A DNA stretch of 64,000 nt from Pseudobacillus wudalianchiensis (lineage in GTDB: Bacteria > Bacillota > Bacilli > Bacillales > Domibacillaceae). The notes beneath the pieces are model-generated. The model was not told where the DNA came from, searched no databases, and worked only from the letters and a program-made list of their open reading frames with translations. This document shows positions 54,061 to 61,668 of the stretch, in pieces (within the stretch, counting starts at the first letter, position 1; the number at the start of each line of letters is the position of its first letter). Made by a program: the position numbers and the translations under genes. The stretch spans positions 353,269-417,268 of the forward strand of contig NZ_MAYT01000012.1 of NCBI RefSeq assembly GCF_001685015.1, in the 5' to 3' direction.

Positions 54061-55272
54061 TTGCTAGAAGTGAAACTGCATGATATTGGGGAAGGGATGA
54101 CGGAAGGCGAAATTCTTCATTATCTTGTGAAACCAGGAGATCGGGTAACGGCTGATCAGCCTCTTGTTGAAGTACAGACGGATAAAATGGTAGCCGAGCT
54201 GCCATCACCAGGCGCCGGTACGGTAAAGGAAATCGTGATTGACACAGGTACAACGGTTCAAGTCGGCACGACGCTGCTGTATATTGAAGGAGAAGGCAGT
54301 CCGACAGCGGCAGAAGTAAAAACAGCACCGAAAACAGAAGTCCCGGCTGCAAAGAAAGAGGAGAAGAAAGCCTTTATTTCTTCTTTTAACCGTGTGCTGG
54401 CCACTCCATATACACGAAAAATCGCCCGCGACAACAACATCAATATTGAAGATGTGACACCTTCCGATCCTTCTGGCCGGGTAACAGAGGAAGATGTGTA
54501 CCGGTTCTTAAAAGGAGAACAACAGCCACAGAAAGAAACAGCCCCAACAGCTGAAGCGTCTTTTTCCAGACAGAAAACAACACCGGATGAAATTCCATTC
54601 CGCGGCATGCGCAAGCAAATTGCGAAAAAGATGACGAAATCACTGTTCACGATTCCGCATGTTACTCACTTTGATGAAGTGAACATGACGAACCTGCTTA
54701 AATTGCGAGGAGAATTGAAAGCGGCAGGTGTATCAGTATCCGTACCGGCGTTCTTTGTCAAAGCGCTTGTCATTGCGTTAAAAGACTTCCCGGTATTCAA
54801 CGCCGAACTTGATGAAGAAAATGAAAAGATTTTATTGAAGAAGGAGTACCATATCGGTATGGCAGTAGATACGGAAGACGGCTTAATCGTTCCGGTTGTC
54901 CATGATGCTGATAAAAAGTCCATTAAAACGATTCATGATGATATTAAGCAGCTAAATGAAAAAGCACGGGAAGGCAAGCTAAAGCCGGCGGATATCCAAA
55001 ACAGCACCTTTACTGTCAGCAACGTCGGACCGCTTGGCAGCATTGGGGCAACACCGATTATCAACTATCCGGAAACGGCTTTAATCGCGTTCCATAAAAC
55101 GAAAAAGGTGCCGCTCGTTAACGAGCATGATGAAATCGTCATTGGCCATATGATGACACTGTCTATGTCATTTGACCATCGCGTTGCGGATGGAGCCACA
55201 GCTGTTGCCTTCACGAACCGGTTTGCCAGCTTAATTGAGCAGCCGAACAAACTGATGCTGGAGATGATATAA
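54061..55272 (+). CDS. 2-oxoacid dehydrogenase E2, dihydrolipoyl acyltransferase
   Basis: A 403-residue E2 starting at TTG 54061 with AAAGGAGGAG ahead. One lipoyl domain (~1-75, lipoyl Lys 42 in QTDKMVAE), a peripheral subunit-binding domain (~120-155, ATPYTRKIARDNNINIEDVTPSDPSGRVTEEDV) and a catalytic domain with SFDHRVADGA at the C-terminus. It transfers the acyl group from lipoate to CoA and forms the complex core. Together with the other subunits it would release phenylacetyl-CoA. Confidence 0.92.
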   Translation: MLEVKLHDIGEGMTEGEILHYLVKPGDRVTADQPLVEVQTDKMVAELPSPGAGTVKEIVIDTGTTVQVGTTLLYIEGEGSPTAAEVKTAPKTEVPAAKKEEKKAFISSFNRVLATPYTRKIARDNNINIEDVTPSDPSGRVTEEDVYRFLKGEQQPQKETAPTAEASFSRQKTTPDEIPFRGMRKQIAKKMTKSLFTIPHVTHFDEVNMTNLLKLRGELKAAGVSVSVPAFFVKALVIALKDFPVFNAELDEENEKILLKKEYHIGMAVDTEDGLIVPVVHDADKKSIKTIHDDIKQLNEKAREGKLKPADIQNSTFTVSNVGPLGSIGATPIINYPETALIAFHKTKKVPLVNEHDEIVIGHMMTLSMSFDHRVADGATAVAFTNRFASLIEQPNKLMLEMI

Positions 55273-56688
55273 ATGGTTGTTGGAGAAATCAGTCAGGAAA
55301 GAGATCTTGTTATTATTGGCGGCGGACCGGGCGGCTATAGTGCGGCGATCCGGGCCGCCCAGCTCGGTTTGCCGGTCACATTGATCGAACAAGCGGATCT
55401 CGGCGGTGTTTGCTTAAATAAAGGCTGCATTCCGTCTAAAGTGTTTACATATGCAGCGAAAAAACAGTCAGAAATGAGCCATATGGAAGAGCTTGGCCTT
55501 TCAACAGGAGAAAGCACATTTAATGTGGAAAAGCTGCTTTCTTACAAGTCGAAGGTGACAGAACAGCTTCGAAAAGGCGTAGAAGCCCTTTGCAAAGCGA
55601 GCAAAGTAGAGGTCATTAAAGGGAAAGCAGGTTTCATTGCCGAAGATCGTGTCGGTGTTGAAAATGGCCACCAATTTGATATTTTTGTGTTCAAGCAAGC
55701 AATTATCGCCACAGGAAGCTCACCAGTTCTACCACAAGGAATATCGAAAAACGGTGAACGTATTTTACTTTCCCATGAAATTTTTGATTTACAGGAGCTG
55801 CCTGAACATTTAATTGTGTACGGCAACGACTATATTTCTCTTGAAGTGGCGACAAGCTTTCACGCTTTAGGGACTAAAGTGACGATCCTGTTAGAAAACG
55901 CAGCCGATTTTCCATTTGATGAGTCAGTCAATAAAGAACTAAACCGATTGCTTAAGAAGAAAAAGATCAAAACGATAAAAGAAGCAGCTATTCAATCAGC
56001 GGAAGAAACAGAAAGCGGCGTACGTATCATGTTGACAACTAGCGAAAAAGCAGAAGAACTAACCGGCTCTCATGTATTTATCGCTGGCAGCCGCAAGCCG
56101 AACGTACAAGATCTGGGCCTCAACCGCTTTGGTGTCGAACAAACAGACGAAGGGTTTGTGAAGATAAATGGAAACATGCAGTCTTCTATTCCTTCTATCT
56201 ATGCGATTGGCGACGTAACGGAAGGTCCGCTTTTAGCAGTTAAAGCGATCAAGCAAGGAAAGGGAGCAGTAGAAGCGATCGCTGGCGGCAAGCCGGAAGT
56301 AGACTTAACGTTCTTGCCGAACATCGCTCACTCGATCCCGCCGATTGCCTCGGTCGGATTAACGGAACAACAGGCACGCGAACTTAGCATCGACATCCGT
56401 GTCAGCCAGTTTGCTCTTGGCGGAAATGGCTACGCCATGATTATGGGTAAAAAGGATGGCTTCGTTAAAGTGATTTCCGATGCTTCTAACGAGATCATGC
56501 TCGGCGTTCATATGATTGGCGAAGGAGCAGTTGAATTATCCAGCACATTCGTACAATTGCTTGAAATGGCCGCCAAAGAAGAAGACGTAAAATTTCCGGC
56601 CTACGCTCACCCAAGTTTTAACGAAGGCTTGCTTGAAGCAGTCGAAGGCCTCATCGGACAGGCGATTCACATGGTGCCGAAAAAATAA
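55273..56688 (+). CDS. Dihydrolipoyl dehydrogenase (E3)
   Basis: A 471-residue flavoprotein whose ATG directly follows the E2 stop. FAD motif VIIGGGPGGYSAAIRAAQLG, redox disulfide GGVCLNKGCIPSKV, and the C-terminal catalytic segment YAHPSFNEGLLEAVEG (His-Glu pair with Pro). The second nucleotide motif reads VYGNDYISLEVATSFHALGTKV; it lacks the usual GxGxxG pattern (GNDYIS), so NAD+ binding may be modified. It reoxidises E2-bound dihydrolipoamide. Confidence 0.88.
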   Translation: MVVGEISQERDLVIIGGGPGGYSAAIRAAQLGLPVTLIEQADLGGVCLNKGCIPSKVFTYAAKKQSEMSHMEELGLSTGESTFNVEKLLSYKSKVTEQLRKGVEALCKASKVEVIKGKAGFIAEDRVGVENGHQFDIFVFKQAIIATGSSPVLPQGISKNGERILLSHEIFDLQELPEHLIVYGNDYISLEVATSFHALGTKVTILLENAADFPFDESVNKELNRLLKKKKIKTIKEAAIQSAEETESGVRIMLTTSEKAEELTGSHVFIAGSRKPNVQDLGLNRFGVEQTDEGFVKINGNMQSSIPSIYAIGDVTEGPLLAVKAIKQGKGAVEAIAGGKPEVDLTFLPNIAHSIPPIASVGLTEQQARELSIDIRVSQFALGGNGYAMIMGKKDGFVKVISDASNEIMLGVHMIGEGAVELSSTFVQLLEMAAKEEDVKFPAYAHPSFNEGLLEAVEGLIGQAIHMVPKK

Positions 56689-56698
56689 AAGCAGTCAG

Positions 56699-56728
56699 GC
56701 TGTTCCTTTTACGGGAACGGCTTTTTTT
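56699..56728 (+). terminator. Intrinsic terminator of the phenylalanine dehydrogenase operon
   Basis: GCTGTTCC / GGAACGGC stem with TTTTACG loop, then TTTTTTT. Confidence 0.85.
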
Positions 56729-56895
56729 AGCAGGAAAAACTCAGCCGGAACGATAAACAAACCCTTATAAATGTGAGCAACCGAACTGCCATACAGAACA
56801 ATTTTGCATTTTAGCGAAAAGAGATGCAAACAAGCGCTATATTTAATAGAATAGAAGAAAAGCTTTTTACTACGAGAAACAAGGGGGTGACTTTT

Positions 56896-57747
56896 ATGAA
56901 AACGGCTATTGTAACGGATAGTACGAGCTACCTTTCGAAAGAATTGTGTGACGAGCTACATATACATATGATCCCGTTAAGTGTGGTAATCGGGCAGGAA
57001 ACATATAGAGAAGAACTAGATATTACGGCAGAAGAATTTTATGAAGTCGTCCGCACAGAGGCGAAGCTGCCGACGACGACGCAGCCGCCGATTGGCGAGT
57101 TTGTGAAATTGTATGAGTGCTTGGCAGATGAAGGCTATGAGGCGGTAATCGGCATCTATTTATCGAGCGGGATCAGCGGTACGTATCAGACGTCTATCGC
57201 TGCTGCTGATATGGTGGAAGGCTTAGCCGTCCACTCGTTCGACTCGGAAATCAGCTGTGGTCCGCAGGCGTTTTATGCAATTCGTGCTGCTGAACTGGCT
57301 TTGGAAGGAAAAGGGCCGGAAGCGATTTTGCAGGAGCTGGAAGCGATGCGGTCATCTGTGAAAGCGTATTTTGTTGTCGATGATTTAAATCATTTGAAGC
57401 GGGGCGGGCGATTAAGCAGTGCTCAGGCTTTAATCGGCGGGCTTTTGCAAGTGAAGCCGTTGCTGTATTTTGTTGATAAGGTCATTGTGCCGTTTGAGAA
57501 AATTCGCACGAGCAAAAAAGCACTCAAACGGGTCGCTGATCTATTCGGAGAAGACTATGAAAAAGGTGAGCCGCTAGAAGCGGTGATTATTCATGCTAAT
57601 CGGGAAAAAGAAGCCCGTCTTTGGGTAGAAGAGCTGAAGGAGCGATTCCCAGAAGCTACTTTCACGATTAGCTACTTCGGTCCAGTTATTGGAACCCATC
57701 TTGGTGAAGGCGCCTTTGGTTTTGGCTGGACAAAGAAGCGGGATTAA
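56896..57747 (+). CDS. degV: DegV family fatty acid-binding protein
   Basis: A 283-residue DegV protein; ATG 56896 (MKTAIVTDSTSYLSKEL) with GGGGGTGA upstream. TTTQPPIGEFVKLYE, YLSSGISGTYQTS and DDLNHLKRGGRLS are standard. DegV/FakB proteins carry a fatty acid for phosphorylation by FakA. In B. subtilis degV (yviA) directly follows degU; here it marks the right boundary of the 28-kb insertion relative to that order. Confidence 0.92.
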   Translation: MKTAIVTDSTSYLSKELCDELHIHMIPLSVVIGQETYREELDITAEEFYEVVRTEAKLPTTTQPPIGEFVKLYECLADEGYEAVIGIYLSSGISGTYQTSIAAADMVEGLAVHSFDSEISCGPQAFYAIRAAELALEGKGPEAILQELEAMRSSVKAYFVVDDLNHLKRGGRLSSAQALIGGLLQVKPLLYFVDKVIVPFEKIRTSKKALKRVADLFGEDYEKGEPLEAVIIHANREKEARLWVEELKERFPEATFTISYFGPVIGTHLGEGAFGFGWTKKRD

Positions 57748-57755
57748 TGTGTTTC

Positions 57756-57826
57756 GCTAATAAAATGGTGATGTTGGATGATAAAATTGATTTTTGGCTA
57801 ATAAACTCGATTATTCCGATAAAATA
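57756..57826. repeat. AT-rich imperfect tandem repeat (about 41-bp period)
   Basis: GCTAATAAA-type starts at 57756 and 57797 and GATAAAAT-type blocks recur within each unit. This is weakly similar to decayed intergenic repeats I have seen in Bacillus; chance in AT-rich DNA is possible. Confidence 0.3.
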
Positions 57827-57881
57827 AACAAGCGGCCAGCTAGCTCATTATCTATGAAAAAGCAGAGAGGGGTCGTTTCAT

Positions 57882-58508
57882 ATGTTTGACATTTCAACTT
57901 TAGGTACATTCATCGCGGTTGTAATGGGGCTGTTTTTAATTCCGGGCCCTGCTGTTTTTCTGACCATTACCCGGACGGCACAGAGTGGGCGTAAAGCGGG
58001 CATTATGGCGGGCGCTGGTATTGCGACCGGGGATTTTATCCATACGGTGTTTGCGGCTATTGGACTTTCCGCCATTCTCATGACATCTGCGCTCGCCTTC
58101 AATATCGTGAAATTTGCGGGTGCTGCTTATTTGCTTTACATGGGCATCCGGGCGATGTTGGAAAAGCCTGCTGATCCGGAAATGCCTAAGGTTTCACCGG
58201 TTTCGAGCGCTAGCGTATACGGCCAGGCGATTATTGCTGAGGTACTCAATCCCAAAACAGCTCTTTTCTTTTTAGCCTTTTTACCGCAGTTTATCCATCC
58301 AGAGCAAGGAGCTGCGATCATACAGTTCCTTGTGCTCGGTCTCATTTTTGTATTCATGAGCTTTACGTATACCACTCTAATCGCTGTCGGCATGGGTCCG
58401 CTTGGAAGATTAGTCAAGCGGATTTCCTGGATCGGCAGATGGAGCGGTAAAATTGTCGGCACGATTTATATCGCACTCGGTTTGAAAGTAGCTTTTCAAA
58501 ATCAGTAA
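57882..58508 (+). CDS. LysE/RhtB family amino acid exporter
   Basis: A 208-residue protein with six membrane segments. The N-terminal LFLIPGPAVFLTITRTAQSGRKAGIMAGAGIATGDFIHTVFAAIGLSAIL is the LysE/RhtB signature, and LNPKTALFFLAFLPQF is the second conserved loop. It exports amino acids or related metabolites; substrate unknown. AGAGAGGGG precedes the ATG. Single gene between degV and comFA, not part of the B. subtilis order. Confidence 0.9.
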   Translation: MFDISTLGTFIAVVMGLFLIPGPAVFLTITRTAQSGRKAGIMAGAGIATGDFIHTVFAAIGLSAILMTSALAFNIVKFAGAAYLLYMGIRAMLEKPADPEMPKVSPVSSASVYGQAIIAEVLNPKTALFFLAFLPQFIHPEQGAAIIQFLVLGLIFVFMSFTYTTLIAVGMGPLGRLVKRISWIGRWSGKIVGTIYIALGLKVAFQNQ

Positions 58509-58515
58509 GATACAG

Positions 58516-58543
58516 GCTCTCCCTTCTCCTAATTAGGGAGAGC
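58516..58543 (+). terminator. Hairpin after the LysE-family gene
   Basis: GCTCTCCC / GGGAGAGC stem, 12-base loop, no proper T-run. A TATAAT follows at 58546-58551, upstream of comFA. Confidence 0.55.
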
Positions 58544-58581
58544 TATATAATAGAAGAAACTCATCAAAAAGGAGATAAAAC

Positions 58582-59949
58582 ATGCATCCCTCTCATTCTT
58601 CCTCTTCAATCGCCGCCTTTCTTTCCGGCCGGCTCCTGCTCCAAGAAGAAATCCCCTTTCCACTCCCAGACTCTCCGAACACCGAGCGGCTTCCCGGTAT
58701 TTCAAAGAAAAAGCAAACTTTTTATTGTGAGCGTTGCGGCAATGATCAACAAGACCGATTTGCTGTTTTTCCATGTGCTCGCTGTAAAACAATGTGTCCC
58801 TATTGCCGCCATTGCCTGATGATGGGGCGTGTCTCCGGTTGTACTCAGCTCGTTCACTGGACAGGTCCAGAACCGCCGCATGAAGGAAACGGCACGCTTC
58901 AGTGGAGCGGCCAGTTATCAGAAGGACAGTCGGCTGCCTCTCGTGCTGTTGTTCAGGCTGTTCGCCATAACAGCGAACAGTTAATTTGGGCGGTATGCGG
59001 AGCCGGTAAAACAGAAGTGCTCTTTCGTGGCATCGAATCCGCCTTGCTTGCAGGAAAACGCGTTTGTATCGCCACTCCGAGGACAGATGTGGTCCTTGAG
59101 CTGGCTCCGCGTCTGCAAAAGGTCTTCCCTGGAACAACTGTTACGGCTTTATATGGCGGCAGCCCTGACCGTCACCGCTACAGTCCGCTCGTTGTCTCTA
59201 CCACTCACCAATTGTTTCGCTTCTATCAAGCATTTGACGTGACGATTGTCGATGAAGTCGATGCTTTTCCTTATTCCTATGACACCTCCTTGCAATTTGC
59301 TGTTCAAAAAGCCCGCAAACCTGAATCCGCTCTTATTTACTTAACAGCCACCCCAAACGAAACGTGGCAAAAAGAATGCCGCCAAGGCAATAGGCCATTC
59401 GTCAAAATTCCTGCCCGCTTTCATCGCCAGCCGCTGCCTGTTCCTCTGCTCAGCTGGTGCGGCAACTGGAGAAAGGCGACTCAAAAAGGACGATTGCCAG
59501 CCAATGTAAAAGACTGGACGATGAAGCGTCTGCAGGAGAACAAGCAAGCCCTTCTCTTTTTCCCGCATATTGACTCTATGCAGAAAGCTCTCCTGTTGTT
59601 TCAACAGTTAGACCCTTTGATCACCTCTGTGCATGCAGAAGACCCCCAGCGAAAAGAAAAGGTCGCCCTTATGCGTACGCGGCAGCTGCCGCTTTTATTA
59701 TCTACGACCATCCTAGAACGTGGAGTAACATTCCCGAACATTGACGTCGCTGTGATCGGCGCAGAAGACGATGTGTTTACTGAAAGTGCGCTCGTGCAAA
59801 TCGCCGGACGTGCCGGCAGAAGTGCAGATTTTCCGGACGGGGAAGTTCGCTTTTTTCACTACGGTAAAACAAAAGCGATCGTGAAGGCGGTTTCCCATAT
59901 TGAACAAATGAACAGAGAAGGGATAGAAAGGGGGTGGCTTGATCGATGA
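58582..59949 (+). CDS. comFA: ComFA, competence DNA-uptake helicase-like ATPase
   Basis: A 455-residue DEAD-box-type ATPase. A four-Cys zinc finger lies at ~50-75 (YCERCGND ... FPCARCKTMCPYCRHC), followed by Walker A VCGAGKTEVLFRG, Walker B IVDEVDAFPY, LTATP, and helicase C-terminal motifs TTILERGVTFPNIDV and QIAGRAGRS. It drives single-stranded DNA across the membrane in transformation. AAAGGAGA ribosome site. No clear ComK box (paired AAAA-N5-TTTT motifs) is seen in the short upstream gap. The end overlaps comFC by four bases. Confidence 0.94.
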   Translation: MHPSHSSSSIAAFLSGRLLLQEEIPFPLPDSPNTERLPGISKKKQTFYCERCGNDQQDRFAVFPCARCKTMCPYCRHCLMMGRVSGCTQLVHWTGPEPPHEGNGTLQWSGQLSEGQSAASRAVVQAVRHNSEQLIWAVCGAGKTEVLFRGIESALLAGKRVCIATPRTDVVLELAPRLQKVFPGTTVTALYGGSPDRHRYSPLVVSTTHQLFRFYQAFDVTIVDEVDAFPYSYDTSLQFAVQKARKPESALIYLTATPNETWQKECRQGNRPFVKIPARFHRQPLPVPLLSWCGNWRKATQKGRLPANVKDWTMKRLQENKQALLFFPHIDSMQKALLLFQQLDPLITSVHAEDPQRKEKVALMRTRQLPLLLSTTILERGVTFPNIDVAVIGAEDDVFTESALVQIAGRAGRSADFPDGEVRFFHYGKTKAIVKAVSHIEQMNREGIERGWLDR

Positions 59950-60659
59950 ATAAGTGTTTGCTATGCGAGGAAGAAACAAATAGGATATTAAGCTGGCATC
60001 AATTTTTCCTGCTGGAGGACCCGCCTGTCATTTGCGAGAAGTGCCGGCAGTCCTTTGAAAAAATAAAGGGAGAAGGCTGTCGAACTTGTTCACGTCCGCT
60101 TGCTGCGCTTGATTCGTCTTTTATCATTGAAGGGGTTTGTCTAGACTGTGTGCGCTGGGAAGAAGATCCGCTTTATCGGGGAGCGCTTGTTGAAAACCGC
60201 TCACTATACGTTTATAACGACGCGATGAAAGAAGTGATTGCCCGTTTCAAATATCGGGGCGATTATGTGCTAGCTAAACTATTTGCCAAAGACATCAGAG
60301 AAACAGCGAAGCAGATGACGTATGATCTAGTTGTCGCCGTGCCACTTAGTGAAGAGCGCCTATATGAACGGAGATTTAATCAAGCTGAAGCATTGGCCGA
60401 AGAAGCCGGACTTGAAATCACTCCTGTTCTTGAGCGTATCCATTCTGAAAAGCAATCAAAGAAATCCCGTGTGGAACGCCTCCAAGCTCCTCAAGTTTTT
60501 AAAATAAAAGAAAAATCCTCCTTTTGTCATAAAAAAATTCTCATCCTGGACGATATATATACTACAGGCTCTACCCTAAGGCAGGCCGCTTACTTGTTGA
60601 AACAGGCAGGAGCAGCGGAAGTGAGTGCACTCACGCTTGCCAGAGGACAAGGAACCTAA
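59946..60659 (+). CDS. comFC: ComFC, phosphoribosyltransferase-like competence protein
   Basis: A 237-residue protein. N-terminal zinc-ribbon cysteines (CLLCEEE ... CEKCRQSF ... CRTCSRPL ... CLDC) are followed by a type I phosphoribosyltransferase domain with ILILDDIYTTGSTLRQAA. It acts with ComFA in transformation. It starts in ATGA overlap with comFA, leaving no room for comFB, which lies between them in B. subtilis. Confidence 0.94.
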   Translation: MNKCLLCEEETNRILSWHQFFLLEDPPVICEKCRQSFEKIKGEGCRTCSRPLAALDSSFIIEGVCLDCVRWEEDPLYRGALVENRSLYVYNDAMKEVIARFKYRGDYVLAKLFAKDIRETAKQMTYDLVVAVPLSEERLYERRFNQAEALAEEAGLEITPVLERIHSEKQSKKSRVERLQAPQVFKIKEKSSFCHKKILILDDIYTTGSTLRQAAYLLKQAGAAEVSALTLARGQGT

Positions 60660-60680
60660 GTGATTGTTGGAGGTATTAAT

Positions 60681-61100
60681 ATGGGGGAAATTGTCAACTG
60701 TCCGCGTTGCGGTGATCTTTACATGGAGAATGCATTTCGTGATGTTTGTGCGAAGTGTGCAAAAGAAGAAGAACAACTGTATGAAACAGTCTATAAATTT
60801 TTACGCCAGCGGGAAAACCGGGCAGCTACAATTGAACGAGTTGTAGAAGTGACAGGAGTGGATGAGGTGCTCATTCACAAATGGATGAAAAAAGGCCGAC
60901 TCCATGCAGCCCATTTTCCGAACCTCGGCTATCCATGTGACCGATGCGGAGCCATTATTAACAAAGGCAAGATTTGCGGGAATTGTTCAAACGACATTGA
61001 AACGGATTTAAAGCAAATCCAGCGTGAGGAAGCCTTTGCAGCCGAAAAAGTAAAACATGAAAAGCACACAACTTATTTTGCGGCGAATAAAAGAAATTAA
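60681..61100 (+). CDS. yvyF: YvyF, TIGR03826-type flagellar operon protein
   Basis: A 139-residue protein starting MGEIVNCPRCGDLYMENAF (GGAGGT upstream; an upstream in-frame GTG lacks a site). Two zinc-ribbon Cys sets (CPRCG ... CAKC; CDRCGAIINKGKICGNC) flank a MerR-like helix-turn-helix stretch (EVTGVDEVLIHKWMKKGRL). It is conserved upstream of flgM in Bacillus; function is poorly known, with a possible anti-sigma or flagellar regulatory role. Confidence 0.9.
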   Translation: MGEIVNCPRCGDLYMENAFRDVCAKCAKEEEQLYETVYKFLRQRENRAATIERVVEVTGVDEVLIHKWMKKGRLHAAHFPNLGYPCDRCGAIINKGKICGNCSNDIETDLKQIQREEAFAAEKVKHEKHTTYFAANKRN

Positions 61101-61192
61101 AAATAGAGATAGTAAAAATGACCCGATTTTCTTTTTTGAGCGGCAATGGACCTTTAAGAAAAATTGATAAAAACCGCCTATGAAACCGCTGT

Positions 61193-61218
61193 TAACTTTT
61201 TTTCCAAAAAACCGATAT
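61193..61218 (+). promoter_or_regulatory. SigD-like promoter candidate of flgM
   Basis: ACCGATAT (61211-61218) differs by one base from the SigD -10 GCCGATAT; TTAA lies 14 bases upstream where TAAA is expected. flgM has a SigD promoter in B. subtilis. Confidence 0.5.
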
Positions 61219-61272
61219 AATGAGTAATCAAATGAGAAAATCGGAAAAAAAGAAAGAGAGGGATCAACAGAC

Positions 61273-61536
61273 GTGAAAATTAACCAGAATGGCGTGTCCG
61301 GCATCAATCCGTACCAAAGACAGCTAAACAAAGTGCAAGAGGCAAAAAAAGCGGTCGAGGCGCCAAAAGATAAACTGGAAATCTCTTCAGCGGCAAAAGG
61401 CATGCAGGAAGTGTCTAAATTGACAAAAGAACGTATGGAAAAAATCGCAAGCCTGAAACAACAGGTAGCCAAAGGTGAATATCAGCCGCAGCCGGAGAAA
61501 ATCGCTGAGGGCATTGTGAAGTTTTATAAGAAATAG
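61273..61536 (+). CDS. flgM: FlgM, anti-sigma-D factor
   Basis: An 87-residue protein from GTG 61273 (GAGAGGGA upstream): MKINQNGVSGINPYQRQLNK at the N-terminus and the sigma-binding C-terminal helices (LTKERMEKIASLKQQVAKGEYQPQPEKIAEGIVKFYKK) fit FlgM. It holds SigD inactive until hook completion. It is followed by a terminator, which separates it from the next gene. Confidence 0.93.
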   Translation: MKINQNGVSGINPYQRQLNKVQEAKKAVEAPKDKLEISSAAKGMQEVSKLTKERMEKIASLKQQVAKGEYQPQPEKIAEGIVKFYKK

Positions 61537-61542
61537 AAAAGA

Positions 61543-61582
61543 AGAGAGGGTCTGCTTGCAATCAAGCCCTCTCTCTTTTTTA
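61543..61582 (+). terminator. Intrinsic terminator after flgM
   Basis: AGAGAGGG / CCCTCTCT stem with a 16-base loop, then CTTTTTT. Confidence 0.85.
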
Positions 61583-61668
61583 AGTCAAACGAGCGATTGT
61601 GCTCAAGGTTGAGCAATTTTTTGTTAAATAGGACGAATGATTATCCATTTTATTGGAGAGTGAAAAAT

